Positions 15,325 to 24,102 of a stretch of DNA of 64,000 bases are shown piece by piece. The translations under genes were made by a program, and so were the position numbers. Source of the DNA: [Actinomadura] parvosata subsp. kistnae (GTDB lineage Bacteria > Actinomycetota > Actinomycetes > Streptosporangiales > Streptosporangiaceae); assembly GCF_900323885.1 (NCBI RefSeq), contig NZ_OOHJ01000013.1:62001-126000 (forward strand), given 5' to 3'. The stretch's first letter is position 1; each line of letters begins with the position of its first letter. The notes below the pieces were generated by a model, which was given only the letters and a program-made list of their open reading frames with translations, did no database searches and was not told where the DNA came from.

Positions 15325-17319
15325 ATGACCAGCAACCGCCCCATCCCCGCTCCCCACCACCCCCGTACCACTCCCACCCCCGCTCCCCGCAACCTCCCCG
15401 GCATTCCCACCTCCGCTCCCTGCGACCTCCGCAGCGTTCCCACCTCCGCCTCACCGCCCCCACCCTCATTGGCTGACACCGCCAACTGCGCCATACCGCC
15501 CACACCCATCCCACCGCCGAGCTCTTGTGGCGTTCCCGCCCCACCCTCGAGCCCTCGTGGAGTGCCCACTCCAGCCCCGAGCCCTCGAATCGTGCCCAAC
15601 CCCGCTCCGGGACGCCGAGCAGCCTCCGACTCCGCTCCGGGCCCTCGTGCCGCGCCCGGCCCGGCTCCCAGCCCTCATGCCCCACCCAGCCCCGTCCCTA
15701 GCTCTCATGCCGCGCTCAGCCCCCCGCCGGGTCCCAGCGCCACCTTCGACCCCATTCCAAGATCCCGAGCAGCCTCCGACCCTGCCCCGAGCACCCGCAC
15801 CATCTCCAGCCCGGCACCGAGGTCCCGAGCAGCCTCCGACCTTGCCCCGAACCCTCACGCCGCCTCCAATCCCGCACCGAGGTCCCAAGCAGCCTCTGAC
15901 CCGGCTCCGAGCCCCCGCACGATCTCCGACCCCGCACCGAGATTCCGTGCAACCCCCAACCCCGCACCGAGATCCCGAGCAGCCTCCGACCCCGCCCGAA
16001 ACGCCCACGCGACCTCCGACCCCGCCCTGAACCCCCAAGCCACCTCCAACCCCACTCCGAAATCCCGAGCGGCGTCTGCCCCTGCCCCTGCCACGAGACC
16101 GACCCCGCCGGCACTATCCCCGCCCTCGCCAACCACCTCCTCGACCTCCTCCACGCCCTCAACCCCCTCGATCCCTTCCAGTTCCTCGGCCCCCTCCGGC
16201 CCAGAACCTTGCTCCGCCCCGGAGCCTTGTTCCAGCCCGGAGCCTTGCTTCAGTCCGGAGCCGTGTCTCACCCTGACCAGCCCCACCGACGTCCTGGCCG
16301 CCGTGCCTTACCTGGTGGGCTTCCACCCCAACGCCAGCCTCATCGTCGTGGGCCTGGCGCGAGGGCAGGCGAAGATGGTGGCCAGATGGAGCCTGCCGTT
16401 CCCACCGGGCACGCTGGACGGGATGTCCCTCCTGTTCGACCGCGAGGGCATCACGGAGATCGTCGTCGTCGGCTACGGCCCGGGAGATCTGGTCACTCCG
16501 GCGGTCGACGAGGCCAGACGCCTGGCGGCCAAGCACGGGGTCCACGTGGGCGAGGCCTTGCGGGCACACGAGGGCCGCTACTGGTCGTACATCTGCGACC
16601 TGACGACGTGCTGCCCAGCGGAGGGCACCCCGTACGACCTGACCACCAGCCAGATCGCCGCCGAGGCCACGGTCCGCGGCTTGGTGGCCCTCCCCAACCG
16701 GGAGGCTCTGGAACGCACCCTGGCCCCGGTCACCGGCCCCGTACGAATGGCGATGCGCCGAGCCACAGCGGAGGCGATCGCCGACTTCCAGCGCCGCATC
16801 ATGTCCGCCACAGACCTGACCGACTTCACCGAGCAGTTCATCGCAGAAGCCCTGGCCAGAGTCCGCTCAGCCCTGGAAACCCATTCCGCCGGCGGCCGCC
16901 TCACCGACACGGAAGCGGCGAAGCTGGGCCTGGACCTGGCGATCATGCGCGTCCGCGACGAGGCGTGGACGTTGATGGACGACTCCCACGCCCTGCTCTG
17001 GAAAGACCTGACCCGCAGGTTGGAGCCGCGCTTCACCCCACCGGCGGCATCACTGCTGGCGATGGCGTCCTGGCGTTCGGGCAACAGCGTCCAGGCCACC
17101 ATCGCCCTCGAACGCGCCCTGACCACCGACCCCTCCTACTCGATGGCCAACCTCCTCATGCACGCCCTCCAAAACCTCCTCTCCCCGACCCTCCTCCAAG
17201 ACCGCCTCCCCACCCCCGCCGAACTCGACAAAACCATGGGCCCGATCTCCGCCCAATGGCTACTCCCCTTGATCAACCTCCTCGACGAGGAAGACGACCC
17301 GCCCCCACCCCTCGAATGA
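15325..17319 (+). CDS. DUF4192 protein with a long Pro/Ala/Ser repeat extension
   Basis: 664 aa. The DUF4192 domain occupies residues ~317-655: LTSPTDVLAAVPYLVGFHPNASLIVVGL opens it and SLLAMASWRSGNSVQATIALERALTTDPSYSMANLL is the conserved end. The family is actinobacterial and of unknown function, normally 350-420 aa. The extra ~310 N-terminal residues are low complexity: about 19 decapeptides of the form SDPAPxxRAA at residues 71-260, then Thr/Ser-rich sequence, then four Cys-bearing hexapeptides PEPC(S/F/L)x at ~293-316. There is no signal peptide or membrane helix. A downstream start nearer the domain is possible, but GC3 stays high through the repeats. Confidence 0.8.
   Translation: MTSNRPIPAPHHPRTTPTPAPRNLPGIPTSAPCDLRSVPTSASPPPPSLADTANCAIPPTPIPPPSSCGVPAPPSSPRGVPTPAPSPRIVPNPAPGRRAASDSAPGPRAAPGPAPSPHAPPSPVPSSHAALSPPPGPSATFDPIPRSRAASDPAPSTRTISSPAPRSRAASDLAPNPHAASNPAPRSQAASDPAPSPRTISDPAPRFRATPNPAPRSRAASDPARNAHATSDPALNPQATSNPTPKSRAASAPAPATRPTPPALSPPSPTTSSTSSTPSTPSIPSSSSAPSGPEPCSAPEPCSSPEPCFSPEPCLTLTSPTDVLAAVPYLVGFHPNASLIVVGLARGQAKMVARWSLPFPPGTLDGMSLLFDREGITEIVVVGYGPGDLVTPAVDEARRLAAKHGVHVGEALRAHEGRYWSYICDLTTCCPAEGTPYDLTTSQIAAEATVRGLVALPNREALERTLAPVTGPVRMAMRRATAEAIADFQRRIMSATDLTDFTEQFIAEALARVRSALETHSAGGRLTDTEAAKLGLDLAIMRVRDEAWTLMDDSHALLWKDLTRRLEPRFTPPAASLLAMASWRSGNSVQATIALERALTTDPSYSMANLLMHALQNLLSPTLLQDRLPTPAELDKTMGPISAQWLLPLINLLDEEDDPPPPLE
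15535..16104. repeat. 30-bp in-frame tandem repeat (19 decapeptides) in the DUF4192 gene
   Basis: A 30-bp unit encoding decapeptides such as SDPAPSPRTI, SDPAPRFRAT, PNPAPRSRAA runs without a break of register from residue 71 to residue 260. Copies differ by several bases each, so the array is not newly made. Confidence 0.85.
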
Positions 17320-17439
17320 CAGCCAGCCACCTTCCACGCCGCGCTGGTGTCGGGGTCTGATCCGTGACGCTGGACGCAGCAGAAGGCGAGCCGATCCACC
17401 GCCGTCACACGCGAAGGAGCCCCAGGGGTGAGCCATCAC

Positions 17440-17660
17440 CGCCCTGCCAGGGTTGTTCCCGCTCGCCCTGCGAGGGCCAACCACCACCCTGGCGCTGAGG
17501 CCGATCGGACACCGCCTCACCAGGGCTGAGCCCACGCGCTGTCCTGTCAGGGCTGAGCCCGACGCCGCCCTATCAGGGCTCGGGCGACGCTGCCCTGGCA
17601 GGGCTGCACATCGCCGTCCTGCCAGGTTGGCCCCTTGCTGTGCCAAGGTTGGCCAGCGCC
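17440..17660. repeat. Degenerate repeat tract between convergent genes
   Basis: About eight diverged copies of a 22-35-nt element around CCTGNCAGGG(C/T)TG, for example near 17442, 17505, 17540, 17570, 17595 and 17618. Many copies are internally dyad-symmetric (CCTGncAGG). The 549-bp gap from 17320 to 17868 otherwise holds no gene I can support. Confidence 0.7.
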
Positions 17661-17868
17661 GAGGCCATCGGGCATCACGAAGTGAGACTCGCAGCCACTC
17701 CACTCCCGTGGAGGAGCAGGAGGTCCTTTGGATCAGAGGGAGGTGCAGGGGCCGACTGCCGCGTCCGCCACGTCGAGCTCACCCCTGCGGCGCGAGCGTC
17801 ATCGAGGAGATTGACAACGTCGGCATGCAGCAGTACCGGCGCATTGGGTCAGTGGGAGGGGCAAGGGG

Positions 17869-18213
17869 TCAGAGGTTGCCTTCTTCCTTCCTGCGACGCT
17901 CGTTGTACGCGCGCATCCGGGGCGGGTACCCGGTGAGCTGCACGTCGTACACAGGAAGGGCAAGGTCGCGGGCGACCTTGTGGATCACGGCGGGGGAGCC
18001 GACCCTGCGCCTGGTCCATTCGCCGTCGTCGGCCACCGCCACGGCCGTCGTGTCGGTGGCGAAGGTCTCTGGCTCGACGTAAAACTCGACACCACGCCGT
18101 GACCGAGCGAAGGCGATGAGCGCCTCGATGTCGGCGTCTGTCGCCTCACGGTCGAACTTCGCGATCTTGCGGCCGCGCAGTCGACGAATGCCGTAGCGGT
18201 CTCGCCATCTCAT
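17869..18213 (-). CDS. Small conserved actinobacterial protein, unknown function
   Basis: 114 aa, very basic, starting MRWRDRYGIRRLRGRKIAKFDREATDADIEALIAFARSR at an ATG. Alternating strands (VEFYVEPETFATDTTAVAVADDGEWTRRRV) and the ending QLTGYPPRMRAYNERRRK suggest a compact alpha/beta fold. Similar proteins are sometimes labelled oxidoreductase, but I see no cofactor motif. A weak second copy of its terminal sequence (CTGACCC around the stop) follows the gene. Confidence 0.75.
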   Translation of the reverse strand: MRWRDRYGIRRLRGRKIAKFDREATDADIEALIAFARSRRGVEFYVEPETFATDTTAVAVADDGEWTRRRVGSPAVIHKVARDLALPVYDVQLTGYPPRMRAYNERRRKEEGNL

Positions 18214-18346
18214 GAATCCTTTTTATACCGTCTGGAGCCCTCGCGTCGGGGATGATCTAGGGGACGAATCCGGGATTCTCCCGATGGCACCCGCGGGAGG
18301 CAGGGAGCAGTATGAGAGGTGACCGTTCGATTCTCTGAGGAGAGGC

Positions 18347-18943
18347 ATGGCGATTATGGCTGGGGTACCGAAAACCCCTGGGCCGGGACAGGTGCCGCCA
18401 GCTCATCTGCGCGTCACCCACCAGGACCGAGAGAACGTGGTCGAGCACGTCAAGGCCGCGTACGCGGAAGGCCGCTTCGACAAGCTCGAATTCGACGACC
18501 GGCTGGAGCGTGCCATGACGGCGCGCACGCACGGGGATCTCGTGCCCATCATGAACGAGCTGTACGGCCCGGAGGCCGTGCCCAAGGCGGTCGCGTTCCC
18601 GCATGCGCCGTCGTCCGTGACGGTTCCGGCCGAGAGCAACGAACGGCTCGGCGCGGCTCTCGCCCACGGTTTGCCGCTCGTCGGTTTCCCGATTCTCGGG
18701 CCGCTGCTCCTGCTCCTCACCGGCGGAAAGACGTCGGCCTACATTCGCAAGCACGCGCTGGAGGCGCTCAACTTCCAGATCACCGTCGTCGGGGCGTCGG
18801 TATTGTTGCCGCTGACCGTCATCGGTGTGGTGCTGCTGCCGTTCATCTGGGTCGCGGCCGTAATCCTGTCCATCGTGGGCGGCGTCGCGGCGCTGACCGA
18901 GGGGAATTTCCGTTACCCGCTGACAATTCGCCTGGTGAAGTGA
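18347..18943 (+). CDS. DUF1707 plus DUF4870 membrane protein
   Basis: 198 aa. Residues ~20-75 are DUF1707 (HLRVTHQDRENVVEHVKAAYAEGRFDKLEFDDRLERAMTARTHGDL), a cytoplasmic helical domain common in actinobacterial membrane proteins. Residues ~100-195 are DUF4870, with three hydrophobic stretches around SAYIRKHALEALNFQIT. GAGGAGAGGC precedes the ATG. No enzymatic role is known. Confidence 0.88.
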   Translation: MAIMAGVPKTPGPGQVPPAHLRVTHQDRENVVEHVKAAYAEGRFDKLEFDDRLERAMTARTHGDLVPIMNELYGPEAVPKAVAFPHAPSSVTVPAESNERLGAALAHGLPLVGFPILGPLLLLLTGGKTSAYIRKHALEALNFQITVVGASVLLPLTVIGVVLLPFIWVAAVILSIVGGVAALTEGNFRYPLTIRLVK

Positions 18944-19009
18944 CCCGCTGAGGCCGTCCACTGTGTGTTCGTTTTCGCGCCGCAGCTGATTACTCATCGG
19001 TCTACTGAC

Positions 19010-19530
19010 GGACGGGCTCGCTGGCGGCCGGGATGGCCGGTTCGGCCTGAGGGGTGGCTGGCTCATGACCGAGGTGGCCGCTGAGGGGTGGGGGCGCTGA
19101 CGGGGGAGTTGGCCGGGGTGGCCGATTCGGTCTGAGGGCTGGGATCGCTGATGGTGGGCGTGACTGGTTCGGGCTGGGGTGGATCGCTCATGGCTGAGGC
19201 GGCCGCTGAGGGGTGGGATCGCTGATGGCTGAGGTGGCTGCTGAGGGGTGGGGCCGCTGACGGGGGAGTTGGGTGAGGGGGGCCGATTCGGTCTCTGGGG
19301 TGGGCTTCGCTGATGGTGGGGGTGGCTGGTTCGGGCTGGGGTGGATCGCTGATGGCCGGGGTGGCCCCTGAGGGGTGGGATTGCTAGCGGGGGTTGGCCG
19401 AGGGGGCCGATTCGGTCTGAGGGATGGGCTGCGCTGATGGCGGTGGTGGCCGATTCGGGCTGGAGGGTGGGGGCGTTGATGGTGTCAGTGGCCGATTTGG
19501 GCTGCTGAAGGGCGGGATGGCTGACGGTCG
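19010..19530. repeat. Higher-order tandem repeat tract
   Basis: G-rich DNA with elements such as ctgaggggtggg, gggctggggtggatcgct and ggccgattcggtctg. A composite unit starting near 19073 recurs near 19233 (160 bp later, more than 85% alike by eye) and again, shortened, near 19361. No gene between 18944 and about 19540 is supported; long minus-strand frames here are Ser/Pro/Arg-rich artefacts of the repeat. The tract runs up to an orphan gene end and a truncated aminotransferase. Confidence 0.85.
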
Positions 19531-19539
19531 GGGGCGCCG

Positions 19540-19645
19540 GCTCTTTACCGGTGAGTGCGTCGGCGAGGGGCCGGTGCCGGCGATCGTCAGCTTGCCGGCG
19601 TGGTACGCCTCCGCCGGCGTGATCGTCCCCTGGACGAGTGCGGCT
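19540..19645 (-). pseudogene. Orphan C-terminal gene fragment (SCP2-like ending), tentative
   Basis: Minus-strand frame LVQGTITPAEAYHAGKLTIAG resembles the ending of SCP2-fold or related ligand domains (GxxTPxEAxxxGKLxIxG). Upstream of it the frame runs straight into antisense of the aminotransferase, and downstream into the 19010-19530 repeat tract. It looks like the 3' end of a gene whose body was lost at a rearrangement joint near 19640. Confidence 0.4.
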
Positions 19646-20654
19646 CGCGCGGCATCCTGCCCGCTCGCCGGGCCGTCGCCCAGTACTACGAGCAGCGCGG
19701 GATCGAGCACGTCCGGGTGGACGACGTCTACCTCGGCAACGGCGTCTCCGAGGTGGTCTCCATGGCGGTGCAGGCGCTGGTGGACGACGGGGGCGAGATC
19801 TCATCCCGTCGCCGGACTTCCCGCTGTGGACGGCCGTCATCAAGCTGGCGGGCGGCAAGGCCGTGCACTACGTGTGCGACGAGGCCGCCGACTGGTACCC
19901 AGACCTCGACGACATGGCGGCCAAGGTCACCGACCGCACGAGGGGCGTCGTCATCATCAACCCGAACAACCCCACCGGCGCCGTCTACCCGAGGGAGCTG
20001 GTGGAGGGCATTCTCGACCTGGCGCGGCGGCACGGGCTGATGGTCTTCGCCGACGAGGTGTACGACAAGATCCTGTACGACGACGCGGTGCACCACCATG
20101 TCGCCGCCCTCGCTCCCGACCTGGTGTGCCTGCCCTTCTCTGGGCTGTCCAAGTCGTATCGCGTGGCCGGTTTCCGCGCCGGCTGGCTGGCGGTCACCGG
20201 CCCCCGGCAGCACGCCGAGAACTATCTCGAAGGTCTCACCATGCTGGCCTCGATGCGCCTGTGCGCCAACGCCCCCGGCCAGCACGCGATCCAGGCCGCG
20301 CTCGGCGGGCGGCAGTCCATCGAGGACCTGGTGCTGCCGGGCGGCCGGCTGGAGGAGCAGCGGACGCGCGCCTGGGAGCGGCTCAACGAGATCCCGGGGG
20401 CCTCGTGCGTGAAGCCGCGCGGCGCCGTGTACGCCTTCCCCCGGCTGGACCCGGAGGTGCACAAGATCGTCGATGATGAGAAGTTCGTGCTGGACCTGCT
20501 GCTGCGGGAGAAGATCCAGGTCGTTCAGGGCACCGGCTCCAACTGGCCGTACCCCGACCACTTCCGCATCCTGACCCTGCCGCACGCCGACGAGCTCGAC
20601 GCCGCGATCAGCCGCATCGGCCGCTTCCTCGACGGTTATCGCCAGGAGGTCTGA
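19640..20654 (+). pseudogene. AlaA-like PLP-dependent aminotransferase, 5'-truncated and frameshifted
   Basis: Homology starts abruptly at GSRGILPARRAVAQYYEQRG (family block near residue 80-100), so the first ~75-80 residues are missing. The frame then reads VYLGNGVSEVVSMAVQALVDDGGEI and breaks at 19800; adding one base there restores LIPSPDFPLW, after which the rest is intact: INPNNPTGAVYPRELVEG, ADEVYDKILYDD, SGLSKSYRVAGFRAGW with the PLP lysine, and a normal C-terminus. Intact relatives (~405 aa) convert pyruvate and glutamate to alanine. With both a lost 5' end and a shift it is very probably dead. Confidence 0.85.
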
Positions 20655-20712
20655 AGGCCGGCTTCAGGACGGCAGGCCGTGTCGGTCGTCACACCGGCAG
20701 GAGGCCCGAAGG

Positions 20713-21834
20713 CTAGCGGCCCAGGACCTCGTACTTGACCCGCATGACGCCCGCGCCGATGTTGCCGATGGCGGCGAAGGCGGCCCTGGACAGGTCGAGG
20801 CAGCGGCCCCCGACGTACGGCCCGCGGTCGTTGATGCGGACCGTGACCGACTCGCCGTTGTTCGGGTTGGTGACGCGGACCTTGCTGCCCAGCGGGAGCG
20901 TCTTGTGGGCGGCGGTCATGGCGGCGGGGTTGAAGCGCTCGCCGCTGGCGGTCATCTGGGGCTCGCCGTAGTACGAGGCGCCGCAGCTTCCGGTGGACAG
21001 GACGCGGTACTTCGGGCGGGTGGTCCTCGCCTTGGCCGTCCTGGTCTTGACCTTGGACTTGGCGACCGCGGAAGGGGTCGAGGCGGCGGATGATGGCGCG
21101 GCGGCGGACGGTGACGCGTCGGCGGTCGAAGGCGTCTTGGAGGGGGCGGGGGTCGAGGGTTTGGAGGGGGCCTGGGTCGAGGGGTTCGGCTGGGCGGCGG
21201 CCCCGGGTGGCTTGGGGGCGGGGGAGGAGGACGGCTTCGGGGTGGGCGGGGTGAGGGCCGCCGCCGTCCTGGTGGGGGAGTCGTCGTTGCCGATGGCGGC
21301 CCAGGCGGTGGTGGAGGCGGCGGCGAGGACCGCGGCGCTGACGGCGACGGTGCCCCAGCGGCGCTTGGCCGCCGACGGCCTGCGGTCCCGATGAGACGGC
21401 CTGCGGTCCTGCGAGGGCAGCTTGCGGTCCTGCGAAGGCAGCTTGTAGTCCTGCGAAGGCAGCTTGTAGTCCTGCGAAGGCAGCTTGCGGTCCTGCGAAG
21501 GCAGCTTGCGGTCGTCCGAAGGCAGCTCGCGGTCCTCGAAAGACAGGGTGCGGTCCTCGGAAGGCAGCCTGGGATCGCGCGATGGCGAGTTGCGGTCTTG
21601 GGGTGACGGCCTGCGGCTCTGGGGAGACGGCTTGCGGTTCTCGGAAGTCGGCTTGCGGTCCTGCGGGGACGGCTGGCGGTCCTGGCTGGACGGCTTGCGA
21701 GAGTGCTGGCCCAAGGTAAACCACGGTCCTAGATAGGGAACAGGGCGGGGAAAGGCCGGGGCCGTGGGGAGTGGGGGCGTGCGGCGGCCGATCCGGGCGC
21801 GGGGTGGGGGATCCCGCTCAGTGGGCACGAACAT
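20713..21834 (-). CDS. RlpA-like double-psi beta-barrel protein with a repetitive cytoplasmic tail
   Basis: About 373 aa from the ATG at 21834. Residues 46-157 are 16 heptapeptides (consensus RKLPSQD), residues ~160-182 one membrane helix (WGTVAVSAAVLAAASTTAWAA), ~183-280 an extracellular Pro/Ser/Lys linker, and ~283-373 the RlpA-like barrel: SCGASYYGEPQMTASGERFN, AAHKTLPLGSKVRVTN, VRINDRGPYVGGRCLDLSRAAF. The Asp of NDRGP is the residue used by lytic transglycosylases of this family. The helix orientation puts the repeats inside the cell. A Crp-type box lies 43 nt upstream. Confidence 0.85.
   Translation of the reverse strand: MFVPTERDPPPRARIGRRTPPLPTAPAFPRPVPYLGPWFTLGQHSRKPSSQDRQPSPQDRKPTSENRKPSPQSRRPSPQDRNSPSRDPRLPSEDRTLSFEDRELPSDDRKLPSQDRKLPSQDYKLPSQDYKLPSQDRKLPSQDRRPSHRDRRPSAAKRRWGTVAVSAAVLAAASTTAWAAIGNDDSPTRTAAALTPPTPKPSSSPAPKPPGAAAQPNPSTQAPSKPSTPAPSKTPSTADASPSAAAPSSAASTPSAVAKSKVKTRTAKARTTRPKYRVLSTGSCGASYYGEPQMTASGERFNPAAMTAAHKTLPLGSKVRVTNPNNGESVTVRINDRGPYVGGRCLDLSRAAFAAIGNIGAGVMRVKYEVLGR
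21362..21697. repeat. 21-bp in-frame repeat (16 heptapeptides) in the rlpA-like gene
   Basis: Sixteen 21-bp units; five central ones (about 21411-21515) are nearly identical, differing by R/Y at one residue, and flanking units are progressively more diverged. This pattern is expected if the array grows from the middle. Confidence 0.85.
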
Positions 21835-21876
21835 ATGCGACAAAGTGCAGGTAAAGGCAACTTAATGGGACGGCCA

Positions 21877-21890
21877 GTGAAATATCTCAC
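21877..21890. promoter_or_regulatory. Crp-type operator upstream of the rlpA-like gene
   Basis: GTGA (21877-21880), six nt (AATATC), TCAC (21887-21890); the outer bases A and T extend the dyad. This is the GTGA-N6-TCAC core recognised by actinobacterial Crp, which in Streptomyces and mycobacteria controls several cell-wall lytic proteins. It lies 43 nt upstream of the start codon. Confidence 0.55.
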
Positions 21891-21963
21891 TTATGCCGCA
21901 AGAGTGCCTCGAAGCCCGAGCGTACGCCGTGGATCTTCGACAATCAGCGGAACGCGTAAAGGA

Positions 21964-23487
21964 TCAGAGCATGAGCGAGCGCACCGTCTCGACGGTGTCG
22001 GCGTCCTCGACGCGCTTGTCGGGCCGGTAGCGCAGCACCCGGGCGAACCGCAGCGCCATGCCGCCGGGGTAGCGCGGTGAGCGCTGCACCCCGTCGAAGG
22101 CGATCTCCACGACCAGCTCGGGCCGCAGCCGCACCGTCCACTCGTCCGTCGGCCCCTCGGCGAGCTGCAGGAAGCGCTCGGTCTGCCAGGCCAGCAGCTC
22201 ATCCGTCAGCCCCTTGAACGTCTTGCCGAGCATCACGAACCCGCCCTCCGGGTCGCGCGCCCCCAGGTGCAGGTTGGACAGCTTGCCCTCGCGCCGCCCG
22301 TGCCCCCACTCGGCCGCCAGGACCACCAGGTCGAGCGTGTGCCGCGGCTTGACCTTGATCCAGCCGGCCCCGCGCCGGCCCGCCGCGTAGGGGGAGGCCA
22401 GCGACTTGACGACCAGGCCCTCGTGCCCGGCCTTGACGACGTCGGTGAAGAACTGCTCGGCCTCGGCCGGTTCGCCGGTCACCAGGCGGGGCGTCAGCAG
22501 ACCCTGCGGGACCGTGCGGGCCAGGGCCTCCTGGCGCTCGGCGTACGGGAGGTCGAGCAGGTCGGCGCCGTCGACCCGCAGCGCGTCGAAGAAGAACACG
22601 CTCAGCGGCGTCTGCGCGCGCAGCGCGGCGACGTTCGTCTTGCTGGAGACCCGGCTCGCCGTCACCTGGAACGGATGCGGCCGCCCGTCGGGCCGCAGCG
22701 CCAGCACCTCGCCGTCGAGCACGAGATCCGTGGACGGCATCTCCAGGACGGCCTCGACCAGCTCGGGCACCTGCGGCGTGATGTCGTCGAGCGTACGGGT
22801 GAAGACCCGCACCTCGGCGCCGGAGCGGTGGGCCTGCACGCGGACGCCGTCGAGCTTCCACTCCAGCGCCGCCGGCGTGCCGGCCTTCTCCAGCGCGGCG
22901 GCCACGTTGGGCGCGCTGCCCGCCAGCATGGGCGCGACCGCCCGCCCGACTTCCAGCCGGAACGCGTGCAGCGCCGCCACCCCGCCGCTCAACGCGGCCG
23001 CGCCGACGGCGGGCAGCCAGCCGCGCAGCGTCAGCGCGCGGCGCACGTCGGCCGACGGGGCGCCGGACGCCTTGGCGATGGCCTCGATCATGACGCCGTC
23101 GAGGGCGCCCTGGCGCAGCTCGCCGTGCAGCAGCCGCCGCATGAACTGCTGCTCCTGGCTGGTCAGCCCCGCGAACAGCTCGGCCACCAGCGCCTTGCGC
23201 GCCGCCTGCGAGCCTGGCCCGGACACGGCCTTGATCTTGCTCAGCAGCCGGTCGACGTCGGTGAGCGTGGCGGTGGCGGCGAGCTTGGGCTGCGGGACGT
23301 CCTCCAGCGTGCGCCAGCCCACGCCGACCTGACGTTGGGGCAGCTCGCCCGAGAGGTAGGAGATCGCGATCTCCGCCTCGTCCGGCCCGACCCGGCCCAG
23401 CAGCTCCGCCAGGTGGCCCACCTTGCCGAGCCGCGCGGACGTGCGCGTCACCGCCTCGGACACGCGTACCACGTCGATCAGAAGCAC
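21964..23487 (-). CDS. ligB: ATP-dependent DNA ligase, LigB type
   Basis: 507 aa from the GTG at 23487 ([13 protein letters not shown]); this is the same length as mycobacterial LigB. The N-terminal ~200 residues are the helical DNA-binding domain. The adenylation site is [14 protein letters not shown] with the KxDG lysine, followed by [29 protein letters not shown] and WIKVKPRH (motifs III to V). A C-terminal OB domain ends [30 protein letters not shown]. It seals nicks using ATP, as a backup to the NAD-dependent LigA. No Ku or LigD gene is nearby. Confidence 0.95.
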   Translation of the reverse strand: MLLIDVVRVSEAVTRTSARLGKVGHLAELLGRVGPDEAEIAISYLSGELPQRQVGVGWRTLEDVPQPKLAATATLTDVDRLLSKIKAVSGPGSQAARKALVAELFAGLTSQEQQFMRRLLHGELRQGALDGVMIEAIAKASGAPSADVRRALTLRGWLPAVGAAALSGGVAALHAFRLEVGRAVAPMLAGSAPNVAAALEKAGTPAALEWKLDGVRVQAHRSGAEVRVFTRTLDDITPQVPELVEAVLEMPSTDLVLDGEVLALRPDGRPHPFQVTASRVSSKTNVAALRAQTPLSVFFFDALRVDGADLLDLPYAERQEALARTVPQGLLTPRLVTGEPAEAEQFFTDVVKAGHEGLVVKSLASPYAAGRRGAGWIKVKPRHTLDLVVLAAEWGHGRREGKLSNLHLGARDPEGGFVMLGKTFKGLTDELLAWQTERFLQLAEGPTDEWTVRLRPELVVEIAFDGVQRSPRYPGGMALRFARVLRYRPDKRVEDADTVETVRSLML

Positions 23488-23649
23488 ACGCCTATGGTGC
23501 CTCACGACGGGGACATTTCCCCACTTGGTATTGCCGTCAGCGGCAAGTGTCGCGAACGGGAGCGTCGCGGACGCGACTCACGTGGGTACGGGTCATGAAA
23601 GGCGTAGGCGCCGGTGCCGCGAGGGGCGCCGGCGCCTGGGCACGGAGGG

Positions 23650-24024
23650 TCAGCTCACGCCGAGCAGGTCGACGACGAAGATGAGCGTCTCGTTCGGCTT
23701 GATGCGCGGAGGGGCGCCACGGGTGCCGTAGCCGAGGTGCGGCGGGATGACCAGCTTGCGCCGGCCGCCGACCTTCATGCCGGCCACGCCCTGGTCCCAG
23801 CCGCCGATGACGCGCCCGGCGCCCAGCGGGAACTCGAACGCCTGGCCGTGGTTCCACGACGCGTCGAACTCCTCCCCGGTCGAGAAGGACACGCCCACGT
23901 AGTGGACGCGGACGTTCTGGCCGGGCTTGGCCTCGGGGCCGTCGCCGACGGTCAGGTCCTCGATCTCGAGGTCCTTGGGCGGGGTGCCGCCCGGAAAATC
24001 GATCTCGGGCTTCTGGAGTGCCAC
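23650..24024 (-). CDS. FKBP-type peptidyl-prolyl cis-trans isomerase
   Basis: 124 aa from a GTG with CAGGAG upstream. A single FKBP domain: VRVHYVGVSFSTGEEFDASW, FPLGAGRVIGGWDQGVAGMKVGGRRKLVIPPHLGYG and ETLIFVVDLLGV contain the usual active-site residues (Tyr, Phe/Asp, Val-Ile, Trp, Tyr, Phe). No signal peptide, so it acts in the cytoplasm on proline bonds during folding. Divergent from the SDR gene. Confidence 0.95.
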   Translation of the reverse strand: MALQKPEIDFPGGTPPKDLEIEDLTVGDGPEAKPGQNVRVHYVGVSFSTGEEFDASWNHGQAFEFPLGAGRVIGGWDQGVAGMKVGGRRKLVIPPHLGYGTRGAPPRIKPNETLIFVVDLLGVS

Positions 24025-24102
24025 GAAAGTGCTCCTGTTGACGGTGGTTCTCGAAGAGAATGGACCCGACGACTCTATGCGGTCGGGATATCGTCGATGT
24101 TC

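Noticed and set aside
18257..19858. Long minus-strand reading frame as a gene
   Set aside because: It runs antisense through the DUF1707 gene and then through the repeat tract; composition is Ser/Pro/Arg artefact.
21840..21960. ydaO-type cyclic-di-AMP riboswitch before the rlpA-like gene
   Set aside because: Such riboswitches often precede wall-hydrolase genes, but the conserved elements are not recognisable in this short leader.
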